Of a stretch of 64,000 nt of DNA, positions 23,340 to 34,435 are shown piece after piece. Each line of letters begins with the position of its first letter. The stretch's first letter is position 1. Location of the stretch: the NCBI GenBank assembly GCA_026873275.1, contig JANTUC010000002.1:2480001-2544000 (forward strand), in the 5' to 3' direction. Made by a program: the position numbers and the translations under genes. The notes beneath the pieces are model-generated. The model had not been told where the DNA came from and did no database searches. It saw only the letters and a list, made by a program, of their open reading frames with translations. Source of the stretch: Pseudopithomyces maydicus (taxonomy: Eukaryota; Ascomycota; Dothideomycetes; Pleosporales; Didymosphaeriaceae).

Positions 23340-25311
23340 ATGAGTTCCAAAACTGTCAGTCTGGCTACTTATCTGTTCACCCGTCTGCGACAACTAGGTG
23401 TAGGCTCCGTACATGTATGGTCTTCCTTTGCTCATCCTTAACTGAAGCTAATAACAGATACAAAGGGAGTCCCTGGAGGATTTTTCTTGCTCGCTCTGGA
23501 TCAGATAAAGCCCGCCGGTCTACGATGGGTTGGAAACTGCAATGAGATGAATGCTGGATATGCTGCAGACGGGTGAGCAACTCAGCGGTGTAAAGTAGAA
23601 GTTTCTAACCTAACTTCTCATTCATGGGTTTAGTTATGCAAGAATTAAAGGAATATCCGCTCTCTTCACTCAGTACGGGGTTGGGGAATTGAGCGCATTG
23701 AATGCTGTAGCTGGATCCTACGCTGAATTCAGTCCAGTGGTAGGTCATCATCCTATCCATCATATAAGCGGAACTTGGACCATCTCTTTGCATCTGTCAA
23801 TCGCGAATCATGATATTGCCGTATGAATAGCTCTGCTTACTGTTAGCTGATATTTTCAGGTACATATGGTAGGATGTCCTTCCCGTAGCACATATCAGAC
23901 CAAGGGCGTTGTGCAACACAGTTTAGGCGACGGCAACCTGCGAGTGCATGCCAACATTTGGAGACATTACACCGTTGCACAAGCGGCACTTTTTGAACCG
24001 AGAACTGCCACTGAGCTTGTCGATAAGACCTTACAGACGTGTATCCAAGAAAGTCGACCAGTCTACTTGGAGATTCCCAGTGACATGATAGCACTCCAAG
24101 TACAAAAGGATCCGTTGGATAGCCTGTTGAATACTCTGCCCCCTGCAAATGATCCGAAACACGAGGAGCAAGTCGTCGAAACAGTTCTGGGCCTCATGTA
24201 TTCCTCAAAGCAACCGTATATATTGGTTGATGGTTTGGCAGCATCAGATCAAATAGTCGATGAGGTCAATGAGTTCTCAAAGATCACGGGATTTCCAACT
24301 ATAAGCTACACGTTTGGAGGAGGTATAATCGATGGTACTTTATCGAACTACCACGGCGTCTACGCAGGAAGATTCGGGAAAGTCGATTTTTCGTCTTATA
24401 CCGATACGGCAGATTTAGCTCTACTGTTTAGTCCATATCTGACCAACGTAAACACCCAGGGCTATACAAATATTCCCCCAAAAGACATTACCATCTCTTT
24501 CTCCCGAAAGGCTATCACAATCGGCGACATGAACTTGCATGCTCTGCACGTAAAGAGCTTTCTTCGGAAACTTCTCCAGAAAATAGACACTTCGCGTCTA
24601 CCAAACCTAGCACAATCCTCCTCAACACCCAAGATTCGGGACATACAGAAGTCCCTTCCTCCACCAGATTTATCAGCACCTATCGATCAAGACACATTCT
24701 ATCTTCGTCTCTCTTCTTTTTTCCGGCCTAGGGACGTTATTGTATGTGCAAATGCAACGCCTCTTCCCGGTTGTCGCGATTTTGTTCTGCCACCCAAAAC
24801 AACGTTGATCAATTCTCCCATTTGGCTCAGCATTGGACACATGCTTCCAGCAGCACAAGGCATATCACTAGCTCAAAGAGAGTTGAAAACTGGCGGTCGC
24901 ACAATACTACTCGAGGGTGACGGCAGTTTTCAAGTCTCCGCCCAAGAGTTGAGTACCATCATTAAGCATAGACTCGATGTCTATATATTCTTAATCAACA
25001 ACGACGGGTATACGTACGAGCGCATGATTCATGGAGCCGAGCAAGACTACAACGATATTGCAAGATGGAATTATCTATTGGCCCCGGAGATGATGGGTGC
25101 GCCACGAAAGGGAGAAGTGGACTATAAGGTCGAGACGTATGATGTGGGCTCGTGGGGCGATTTAATACCCATTATTGAAAGTGATAGCTTTGGAGATGGA
25201 AAAGGGCTCAAAATTGTCAATGTGCGGATGGATCGTATGGATATAGCAAGCCGCTTTAAGCCTGCCTTGAAAGCACAAGGAGATCTACTGAGGGCTATTC
25301 CAGACGAATAA
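23340..25311 (+). CDS. Divergent pyruvate/2-keto-acid decarboxylase-like ThDP enzyme
   Basis: Exons 23340-23414, 23466-23572, 23634-23739 and 23860-25311; introns of 51, 61 and 120 bp; 579 residues, close to the 560-610 usual for fungal PDC. The ThDP-binding motif is intact ('EGDGSFQVSAQELST' through 'LINNDGYTYERMIHG'), and the Glu that activates ThDP is present (Glu52 in 'NCNEMNAGYAADGYAR'). Two residues of the yeast PDC1 catalytic set differ: Asp28 of 'GxPGDFN' is Gly30 here ('GVPGGFF'), and His114 of the 'HH' pair is Gln115 ('VVQHSLG'); His115 (His116 here) and Glu477 are kept, while Ile476 is replaced by Tyr. Probably not the housekeeping decarboxylase; it could carry out carboligation or a slow or altered decarboxylation, or be regulatory. 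Confidence 0.85.
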
Positions 25312-25392
25312 CTTTTCTGTAAGACATTTTTGCGCAGATTCAATCATGTGTATGTAGCCTATGCGCGATATGATCTACATAAATATCCCATC

Positions 25393-26149
25393 TCAGTATT
25401 CCCACACTCCATCACCATTGACTTCTTCCCTCTCCAGTGCCACTTTCACTCTGTCGGCCGTGACTTTGCAAAAAGCTTCAATCTGTGTACGATCGGGGGG
25501 CTGTCTGCCATCCTCATCTTTGTTGTTCTGACCTGGTCTCATTGTTTTCTCATCTGTGAAATCATTGGCAACGCTTCGTCACGGCTTTACTTAAGGATGA
25601 CTGACCTAACTTCAACCATGGCACTTTGGCCGCATTTGGGATCTCATCACACGCCTTTTTCATTTCAAAGAACGCTGCATCATTGAATCCACCACCAGTA
25701 ACAACTGCTCTTGGGATTTGTGTGTAATTTTGCGACCCAATGTTATCAGCATTACCATGTGGGGTCTTTCCAGAGAGAAGTAATGGGATCTATCAAAACC
25801 ACATGTCTACAGTTAGCAAACACACTCTACAACAAGATGAATTGGTACCCAGTATATGACTGAGGTCTTGGGCAAGGATCTTCCTCTTATAAGAGTTATT
25901 CGTGCAACTTTGCCCGGGTGCACTTACCTCGGTGGTTCCAATCTTTGTGCTTACGATCACATGGATCACTATGTATGTCATTAAATGAGTATATAAGCTT
26001 CTTTGTATGCAGAAAGTGAATAGAATTAAGGACAGTGGGGACTTGCCGTCGTATTCCGGAAGAAGATACTTCCTCACCAGTCTGGCGACGTCAGGACTCT
26101 TCCCGCACACCACGACGGGCACCATGCTCCGTGCTACGTTGAGCACCAT
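25393..26149 (-). CDS. Small conserved protein of unknown function, four exons, GC-AG intron
   Basis: Exons 26149-26047, 25968-25928, 25789-25606 and 25553-25393; all three junctions keep phase and give 162 residues. Intron 1 starts GCAAGT, a GC-AG intron with otherwise consensus donor; introns 2 (138 bp) and 3 (52 bp) are GT-AG. The start could also be the ATG at 26125, eight residues in. The product begins 'MVPVVVCGKSPDVARLVRKY', continues 'LLPEYDVIHVIVSTKIGTTE', and has a central 'RAVVTGGGFNDAAFFEMKKA'. The N-terminus looks like a Rossmann-type first strand and helix, and similar short fungal proteins of unknown role exist (from memory). No catalytic motif recognised. It converges on the decarboxylase-like gene with only 81 bp between stop codons. 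Confidence 0.8.
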
Positions 26150-26724
26150 TTCACTATATGTTCTACTACACGGCTGTTCCAATGAGCTGAGGTGGAATGT
26201 AGGGAACCATGGTCTTCGAGCTTCAATTTAAGCGCACGATATGAACTCTTTGGAATATTCGGAATCGGATCTTACACATCGCGAGTCTAGAATCTTTGGT
26301 AGCCGGCTATTTGGTGGCGCTTACTAGACCCGCTATTAATTATAGGGCTTAGTAGGGTTCGCTTTAGAATACGGGTTGCACCTGCAGAACTTGGGTCCAG
26401 ATGTCGTTGGGGGAAAACACTAGTGTGCAAGGCTAATGCAGCTCGAAGAATATCGAGATGTCAACTACAAACGCATGATCCTCATGGTCGGATTGTCAAG
26501 GTTTTCTTTTGGTACAAATCATCACAGATTGTAGCAATCAAATCGATATATAAATAACCATGAATGTAAAGAAAAGGGTATACATGAAGGTGTTCTAGGA
26601 TAAAGAAATGAACCCGTAGTAAATCATGGAGTTTTTCGTATACAATACACTTAGAGGCTTGGGCCCGAGTGTGAAACACCCACATCCTGCCTTTCAAGAA
26701 ACTTCCCTCAGCCTTCCTCCTGCC
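26150..26724. other. Intergenic region
   Basis: This is promoter side of the 162-aa gene and 3' side of the RTA1 gene, with AT-rich segments near 26270-26380. Nothing coding recognised. Confidence 0.45.
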
Positions 26725-27774
26725 TTAATAATTCCTCTCAACCAACTCAATCTTATCCGTAGAGCCAGTGTCGCCATGTCTTGTAAAGCGAAAGCCCTTT
26801 CCTGCGGCAATCCAGAGATCATCGAAAACCCGGCCAGGATGGCATACAGTCATCAAAACGACAGCTGTAATGATCATAGGTCCCTCGAATATCATGAAAG
26901 TGACCTCATCATTGGCAAGGTGACTGCTGAATCCATCCCATAGTTCGGCAACACGGTATACACTTCGAATAAAGATGAGGGCCGTCGCAATGAAGAGAGA
27001 CCACTGAAACCAGTGAAATATCCGGGCGGCTCGAAGATTGTCGTACAACGGTGCCTGCGCATTCAGGTGTCCTGAAGCCTTGGCCTTGCGCACTCGGATG
27101 GCAAAATCACCCCAAAGGCCAAAGAAAATGAGCATCGACACAATCTGTGATATCAATCCTGCAATCATGATATGCACACCTAGGTCAGTGGCTTCTTGCT
27201 TTTTTGCCATAGAGGCTATCGCGCCACCAACTGATTGAAGGACCAGAGACAACAGATCGCATCCAACAAAGATGTAGGTGTACATCTTAGGCCTTATTCG
27301 GGAGTAGTCGGCGCCAACTACTACTACTACACGACTCAGACAGACGTAGATACCACCGGTCAATAGTGCCGGGGCAATCGTTAACGGGACTAAATATCTG
27401 ATTGGAATTAGCATATGAAATTCTTCTAACAGGTCCGTTGAGTAGATCACCTACACAAGAAAATTGTTCATATTAAAAGGATTGTTATACAACATTAGCC
27501 GGCCACCGTATCCTACTATTTCGCCGAATATACCCAAGCAGACAGCGCTCATGTACGTCCAGGTCTTTTTGCGAATGCCGAAGTAAAGTTGAACGAAGAG
27601 TAGTAGGATAAAGCAAGCACCGTATATGGAATTACCAGCTATGGTCGGTCGGTACCGGATGATGCCATATTGGAGAGGGCAAGTGTCGACTGTGCAGATG
27701 TGTTTTCTGGCGGGAGTGGTCATATTCCGAGTAGCTTCGCGAGCAACCAGGCTCAACATTGTTGCTGGATCCAT
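26725..27774 (-). CDS. RTA1-like seven-transmembrane protein
   Basis: Exon 1 is 27774-27455 and exon 2 is 27397-26725; the 57-bp intron (gtaggt...aatcag) is phase 2; 330 residues. Start at the first ATG ('MDPATML'). The RTA1 signature is visible: 'RYRPTIAGNSIYGACFILLL', 'GEIVGYGGRL', 'YLVPLTIAPALLTGGIYVCL', 'VGCDLLSLVLQSVGG', 'GPMIITAVVLMTVCHPG', with seven hydrophobic segments. RTA1/RSB1-family proteins in yeast are plasma-membrane proteins linked to sphingoid-base export and resistance to 7-aminocholesterol; they are expanded in filamentous fungi with mostly unknown substrates. A short luminal Cys pair near the N-terminus ('HICTVDTCPLQYG') is typical of the family. Confidence 0.9.
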
Positions 27775-28900
27775 CTTGAGATAGAATAATTGCAGCAAAC
27801 GGGTGTAGTCTGTTCCGTTTCGAGAAGACTTGCGCGGGTGTTATGTACAGATGTCTGTCGCGCGAGTGACCCTATCAGGGTGTATGATGGGTTCAACAGC
27901 ACCAGAGGCCTTAATTGGACTCCGACGGAAAGAAAGTCGGTGGTCCTCATGGGAAGCCTTATCCTCACACATAATTGTACTATCGAGGCCAATCACTGTA
28001 TAGATGACCCACTAATCCCCGCCCTTTGATGTTAGGGAAGACGATGCCGGGTGAAACTTAGCGTATCTTCGGAGACCCCAAAGTCCCGTAACGGAAATTA
28101 CCTAAGGCGCAGCAACACGTAAGGCTGCAGAGTAAGTATCGGCAATTAATCCTTGCCGATCCCATTGCGAAATACAGCGAAACACAGTCAAGATAACATT
28201 GGGGCCGGGGGCTGATGTATGTGAAAACACCGATCATAAGTGAATTACACATATTCACATCTAGAGGGGTACCTAGGTTTAAGGTGTTTGGATGACCAGC
28301 ATATATGTGTCTAGTGCTCCACGCGGTTATTAAGGCTTACACAGTAATCCTCGACTGTTTACTGAAGTGAAACGTTAATCGGAGTGCGTAAGACGGGGCT
28401 GAACGTGAAGCGATGCTATAAGTAGACTAGCAGCTCGTGTAGTGGCATCGGAGGTTCACGTAGTTCGACGCGCCTTACGCCCCACATACCTCCGCCACGC
28501 ATCGGACTGCGAGCCAAACGAAAGATCGACGCCAACATAACTCGAGAATTCTTCCTCGACCCTAACTGCCTACACATGTAACGTCATTGGTACAGGTTAA
28601 GTGTATGAAGCCGACACGACTTATGCTATTTTAGCAAAACAAGATGCGTAGTTACCCCCCAGCTAGGACAAGTGTCAATCGTAATACTTTATTGGCTGAT
28701 CTCGTGTATTCAGGAAGACGGGGTAGATGTTACGCAGTTCTATCTTCCGCAGTTGTATACTTTCGAAAGAGGCAGAAAAAAATCACTGCACTCTTTATTA
28801 CTCAACTTCCTCAAGGCAGCAAACCCCATCACGCTATATAAGCTTCGCGGCCAATCACCTCCTGTAACTTTTAACCTGAAAACTGTTATCGCAACTTAAT
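27775..28900. other. Intergenic region
   Basis: About 1.1 kb upstream of the RTA1 gene and downstream of the GNAT gene. No domain-bearing ORF, tRNA or tandem repeat seen. Confidence 0.45.
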
Positions 28901-29774
28901 CTAAGCGGACTCGTGCGGAGAATCCCTTAGCATCAATGGCGCACAGTGAATACTATCTCGCCCAAAGGGTTTCAGATCCACTTTAAAAATTTCGACGTCT
29001 TTGAATCCATGTCTGCTATAAAGAACATGTCCTTCAGCGCTTGATTCAAGATACACCGGCAGACCCAGTTCGTCTGCTTTCTGAGTACCCCACCGCAACA
29101 GTGCGGTTGCAGCACCCCGTCTCTGATGCTTGGGATCTGTGTGCAGCATATGCAGATCTAGATTACTCAGCTGCTGTTACATATGGTCCAGAGTCATACA
29201 TACAAATATGAGGTTTTGTTCCCATAATCTCCTGCTTCCGTTGAACCAAACCACCAAAGAAGGCTCGGCAAGCTTCCTCATTAACGCCAGGTCCTGATGG
29301 CACAGGACGCAATGGCGAAGAAGTAACTGCTTCGGGTGTCGTGTAAACGTTCCATTTGGCAAATGCAATTTGCTCGCCTGTATCTTCATCGACGGCTTTC
29401 AGAAGTGTACAGGTGGGGTCATCCCTGCGCATTGCGATTATCTGACTAGCTCTTCCTCCCTAAACCGATTGGTACGTGTTAGTGCAAGCTAAAGAACAAG
29501 AAATATACACGATAATCCATCTTTGCTAAGCAAGATAAACCTCTTGCTTGGGACGTGGAAATATAAAGGTATCGATAGTTACGTACCCATCCAGTTGAAG
29601 GAAATGGACCAGGAAAGACTAGTTACCGGTCAGCAGATTAATCAAGAAATACTGAGTCTGACCAGAAGCATACGTACACACAGCACCTAAATTGGCAGGG
29701 CCATATGCTGCAGTCTCCATTTCACACGCGCGCGGAATGTCTGCGTCCAAAGCTTCTTGAATGACTATCGCCAT
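28901..29774 (-). CDS. GNAT-family N-acetyltransferase
   Basis: Exons 29774-29678, 29618-29587, 29459-29204 and 29157-28901; introns of 59, 127 and 46 bp; 213 residues. All four pieces join in phase: 'MAIVIQEALDADIPRACEME', 'FFPGPFPSTGW', 'GGRASQIIAMRRDDPTCTLL' and 'YLHMLHTDPKHQRRGAATAL'. The last contains GNAT motif A (Q-R-R-G-A-A) that holds the acetyl-CoA pyrophosphate, followed by 'LPVYLESSAEGHVLYSRHGF', the usual motif B. This subfamily is common in fungi and its acceptors are unknown. The gene lies only 130 bp downstream of a transcription-factor-like gene on the same strand. Confidence 0.88.
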
Positions 29775-29904
29775 TGTGAATAAAAAATTCTCTTGTGGTG
29801 TTATTCAATCCACCACCTTGGGCCTGAAGATATGTGATATACATCGAAAGTTCGTTTATTACTAAGCCAGAATGGGAAGGTGCAAAAGCTCACGCCCTTT
29901 TGAC

Positions 29905-31640
29905 TCACGCCCTTTGTACAAACGGCCCCCACTGTTGATTTTTCGCCGGATCTTTTGACCCCCGGATCTGGAGCTGGGTACAAGCTGGATGCATACGAAT
30001 TGGATCATTATACTTTGATTGGCCGATTTGCTGTCGAGGAGAGTGCACCTCTTGCCAGAACTGCCATGTCGATTGCTCCATCGAATAACTCGACCAGACA
30101 AACTTCCGACAAAGTTCAACCAGAACGTCCCATTGGTCATGCATCCTGTTTCGAGAATCATAGCAGCCATTCCGAATCATGCTGATTGCCTGTGATCGAA
30201 CACGACTTCGTTGGGCCAACGAGCCGCTCACAACTAAGAGCCATAGTGATAATTCCACGAAACCTTCTTTCTTCCATCTGATATCACCTTCAGCTTTGAC
30301 CAAGAGACTCATGACTTGCGTAGCGCAATATTCAGGTATACAGCAACCTTCCCAGATTCCAGTAGATAATTTGTATGTAATAAGGAAGGAAGCAAAAATG
30401 CATGCTTGCAGAACGAAGTCTTCTGCATTTGAGTTTCTGTTTTCGCTTAGCAAATCTACCAGCCGGGATTCTATGCAGTATTGGAAGTTATCAATAGGGT
30501 ATTCTTCGATGGTATTGACCCCAGGTGCACAGCGCGAATCAACAAGAGCACAAAGTTCACCGAGATCGCGGAGTATCTCTATGAATCCTTCAGGAAGATC
30601 AACTATGACCTTTTCAAAGCCTGACGGTACGAAGGAACCAGGGGCTGAAGCGGAGATTGTCTCGTGACTAAACTGCTCGTAATCGCGATGTGAAAGCAGA
30701 CGCGTTGTACCGACAAAGAAGCAAGAATATAAGTCTTGCCAGAAGAGAGCTCGTCTCATGGTATCGGCAACTTCTTGATTGGCAGCTGTGAATAATTTCA
30801 ACACAGCTCTAATGGCGTCTATATGAATGGAGATGTTGCTAGCGTTTGAGCCGTCAACGCGATACTACGTTACAAATCAGCACAATTGACAGTGAATGGC
30901 ACTGCATGATGAAATACCTCGTAACCAATAATCAACAACATCGCTGTAAGCGTCGACACTGAAGGTACCAGTCCTACAAAACGAATACTGGGTTAAAATG
31001 GGCAGCTTTGAAGTGGGATGCTTTGGTCGAAGAAGGCATCTTTCACAGACGAGTACAATGAAACTACGATCGAGGTTTACTTACGTGAATCGGTCATTCG
31101 CCGCCTCAAGTTACGGAGGGTCGCTCCACGCTGCGTCAAGCACTCAACATTCGGTATATTTGCATTAGCTGCCAGCGCCAGCGATAGTGACAGCGCATGG
31201 AACAATGCAGGGTCGGACAGTGCGCCTCGAAATATGTCGTCCATGCCATCGAAGAATATCCTCCCGGCTTCCCCAACACAAAACACAGGCTCCCCAGCAG
31301 AACGTGCGTTTTCTGATGCTCATCAGTGGGTCTTCTAAGTCCAATTGCGGTATGACTGACTATGAACCATCAATGCTCTCAAACGTTCACCGTCGCCGGG
31401 GAGTGAATCAAACGGGTCCAAAAGTCCGCCAGATACAGACTTTGACATCACGGTCGTATGGCATTTCTTCAGTTTCCTAGTTTGAGTATTGAAATCAACA
31501 TTTACGAAGTTCTTTTTCCTTCGTGCTTCCTCTTCGCGCTTGTTCTTGATCCCATTGCGTATGGCGTGTTGTCGTATGCGCCTCTGCTGCTTCTCGTTGC
31601 GCGCATCATGAGGGTGGCCGACTGTCACAAACTGAAACAT
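29905..31640 (-). CDS. Fungal-specific transcription-factor-like protein without zinc cluster
   Basis: Exons 31640-31361, 31312-31085, 30973-30918 and 30864-29905; introns of 48, 111 and 53 bp; 507 residues. The N-terminus 'MFQFVTVGHPHDARNEKQQR' followed by a very basic Arg/Lys helix ('NGIKNKREEEARRKK') is typical of a group of fungal regulators that have the 'fungal_trans' middle region but no Zn2Cys6 domain. The middle ('DALFHALSL'-type helices, 'LTAMLLIIGYEYRVDG', 'AIRAVLKLFTAANQEVADTM', 'RRALFWQDLYSCFFVGTTRL') is all helical as in that domain. DNA binding is therefore not demonstrated by the sequence. It may regulate the adjacent GNAT gene, but that rests on proximity alone. Confidence 0.78.
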
Positions 31641-32313
31641 GATAACTCGGATACGCCCTGATTTCGGTTTATACCTATCTATCGGTTCGAAAGAGAGGGA
31701 GTCGTTTCCTAAGCTTATTCCTTGGCCAACATTAGCGAAGGAATTTGCCCAGGTGCTAACTATTAGTCATGACTTATATGTTTCTAGGCCTAGTGGTTAC
31801 ATAAGCATACCCATGCCTACATAGTAACAACACCCTAAGATGAATACAACAATTGAACAAAGTTTTCAAAGCTCGGAACGAAAAGTTGCCCGACTAAACT
31901 TGATTGAATAACTCTAGTATGAGGCCTTCTTAAGATTTCCGGTTGATATAAAATACTAAAACCAATTGATCTATTTGCCAAGAACACACCAAGAGGCCCT
32001 ACATTCATTGTAGAATCCAGAAAAATCTTAACTCCTACTAATGGATCTTGCTATGCGTATCGGATGCAAGGTGCAAATGATCCGTCTCAACTAATGTGCA
32101 TTGACTCATTTCTGGGTCAGAAGAAAAAACTAAGTCAACAAACAAACATATCCTTCATGATGTCTATGTATCCCGCTCAACCCAACAGAAAGTAAAAGAA
32201 TGTGAGATTTATATACAAAAATAGTTCCATGTACAACTTAGCACACGACACCTGCTACTCTAGCCGTTAGTCACGCTCCTCTCCACCTTCCAACACTTGG
32301 TAGGCTACAGCTC
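31641..32313. other. Intergenic region
   Basis: AT-rich; promoter side of the transcription-factor-like gene and 3' side of the secreted-protein gene. Nothing recognised. Confidence 0.45.
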
Positions 32314-32991
32314 TTAAGCGCGAACCGAGGTTTGAAATCCGCTAGGAGCAGCGCCCCCCGGTCCCCCGAAAGATGGAGCAGCAGTAGGAAAGGGAGGAGC
32401 GGAACCTGACTGTTGTCCGTGAAAACCACCCGATTGCCCTGGACCACCGAAAGTGCCACTAGGCTGAGCAGAGCCAGAATGGTCTCCGGGAAAGCCTCCA
32501 GTAGGAAAACCACCACTGGGCTTGGGGAAGTCAGACGGGGCACCCGAGTGAGGGTGGCCAGTAGGGTAGGGACAATCAGAGGGGCCCATCACACCACTTG
32601 GTGACCCGGTAGGTGGACCACTGAATGAATCACCGCCTTTGGTATAATCGGAGGGTGCATATTCTTCGCCCTGGCGACGTTCAAACGTACCACCCGAAGG
32701 GAAAGGGCCTGAGGGAGCAGCACCCGATGGAAATCCCGAGTGCTGAGGGAAGTTGGTAGGCCGGCTTCCAGATGGATGAGCATGGTCTGAACCTACAGCG
32801 CCAGTTGGGCGGTGGTGGGGATGGCCATTATGCCCCGGGCGACCAGTGCCAGAAGGGAAGGCACCGGGCGAGAATGCACTGGGAAAGCTGCTAGGGACGT
32901 GGCTGAACTCAGGTCGAGCCGAGCCATATTCCTGAGCAGTAGCAAAGGCGAGGACTGCAAGAGCGCAGGAAAGAGAAGTGAATTTGACCAT
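32314..32991 (-). CDS. Secreted Pro/Gly/Ser-rich protein
   Basis: Single exon, 225 residues. The start is the ATG at 32991, giving a classical signal peptide 'MVKFTSLSCALAVLAFATAQ' with cleavage near residue 20. The remainder is low-complexity, built of degenerate 'FPSG', 'PSGxF' and 'GGFPxG' units, with His-rich patches ('HNGHPHHRPTG'). A dibasic 'ERRQ' at residues 104-107 could be a Kex2 site dividing it into two halves. Only one Cys follows the signal peptide, so there is no disulphide core. Likely a structural wall or extracellular-matrix protein; no GPI signal is visible at the C-terminus. No homologous family recognised. Confidence 0.75.
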   Translation of the reverse strand: MVKFTSLSCALAVLAFATAQEYGSARPEFSHVPSSFPSAFSPGAFPSGTGRPGHNGHPHHRPTGAVGSDHAHPSGSRPTNFPQHSGFPSGAAPSGPFPSGGTFERRQGEEYAPSDYTKGGDSFSGPPTGSPSGVMGPSDCPYPTGHPHSGAPSDFPKPSGGFPTGGFPGDHSGSAQPSGTFGGPGQSGGFHGQQSGSAPPFPTAAPSFGGPGGAAPSGFQTSVRA

Positions 32992-34435
32992 TTTGAGTGT
33001 TGAAATTCGTTCTTGTAAATGGGGAACGTAGATGTGCAAGACTGAGTCAAGCTGAAGTATTCAAAGTGAACAGAGAAGAAGTGTTGGAAAGAAAGGAAGA
33101 TACACACAGTGTATTCTGAAAGAGAAAGAGCAATTGGAGAGCGAGCGAAGTGAATGAATGTTGGACTGTAGTTTTCCTCCAGAACTTGTCCTCCCTCTTA
33201 AATATTAACAATTCCCTTTTGCTAGCACATTGCCACTAGTACCAGAACACGCAAGACTTCTAGGCCTTTGGTTGCATGCTCATGCGCTAGAGTCGAAAGT
33301 CTGGTTGCTCTTGCCCCAGAGAAACGCAATCTTTCGGTGGACCCCGTTTCACTGGTCGTAAAGCATCATTGGATAGTCGTTCGCTGGAACGCTCATCTAG
33401 CCTTACGAAGTGCAAGAGAGTATGAGGTATTGTGACGCGTACACGTCCTTTGAAACTCGTTTCATGAAACGTGTGTGCCTTTTTACTCGCGCCGCGTATG
33501 CAGGTGGGGCACCGTCCGTTCCTAAGTAGCGTTGGCGTGATAAACAATCAAGCGCGAACCAGGATACCATCAATTTGAATCCATAGGATATCAGGGCTCA
33601 GCCGAGATTTTTCAGGTACAGTGTATCGGTTTCAGCTATCGCTGTAGGCTTTCGATGGTGGGTGATGGTGTACCACGGTTGCTTCACAGATAAGCGTACC
33701 GTTCGATTCTCGATATACCTGCCTGACATGCGTAGCGTACTTGATTCAACCAATCCACTCCCATATTTATTTCTCCGGCACTCTTAGCTGGTGCGAACGT
33801 TGTTGCTGATAACGTATGTCCAACTTGTAGCCTCTAAACTTCAAAGTATAAACACTGGGATGATGTTTCAGCTGAGCCGCACTGAACAAGAACCACTGGC
33901 CAGAGCGCTATGATGCAACCTCCTCTACCTTAAACTACGATTGTTTGTATCGTAGGCAAAGGTGTACCTTGAGGGCCCTGCACTAAGGAAACGTTACGCA
34001 AATACCCCCTTCTTGGATCCTGCGGACCAGGAATTAACGAGAATGAGAGAAACGGAACGAGGAGATTGTCTCCGATTAAGCGCGATATTTGAGATGTACA
34101 TTCAAGGTTGATGCTACAATACACAGCGTAAAACCCAACCAAAAAGAGATGCAACGCAACAGTTCCCCGATCTTTAGCTGTTCTCGTTAGGAGGTATCGA
34201 CTAGTCATCGTCAAGACCATTCGAAACTCTGAAGGACTGATCTTTGCAGACATTCTTGGTATTTAGGGGGAAATTGACATCGGTCACTTGATATTGGATT
34301 TGTGGAACCTGAATAAAGACAGATTTACATAGCTATGAAGCAAACGCTGGAAGTGTGTTTGTCTAAATGTTCAATGAATTCATTTCAATCGACCAAATCA
34401 ACCAAGCCGGCCTGGATACATCGCATCCACAGACA
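32992..34435. other. Long intergenic region
   Basis: About 1.4 kb upstream of the secreted-protein gene; the first 150 bp are its probable 5' UTR and core promoter. A 107-codon minus frame (34253-33930) opens with ATG but has no recognisable domain; see rejected items. Confidence 0.45.

Noticed and set aside
33930..34253. 107-codon minus ORF with ATG and two hydrophobic patches
   Set aside because: No family features, no plausible splice partner within 500 bp and no coding-like composition compared with its neighbours.
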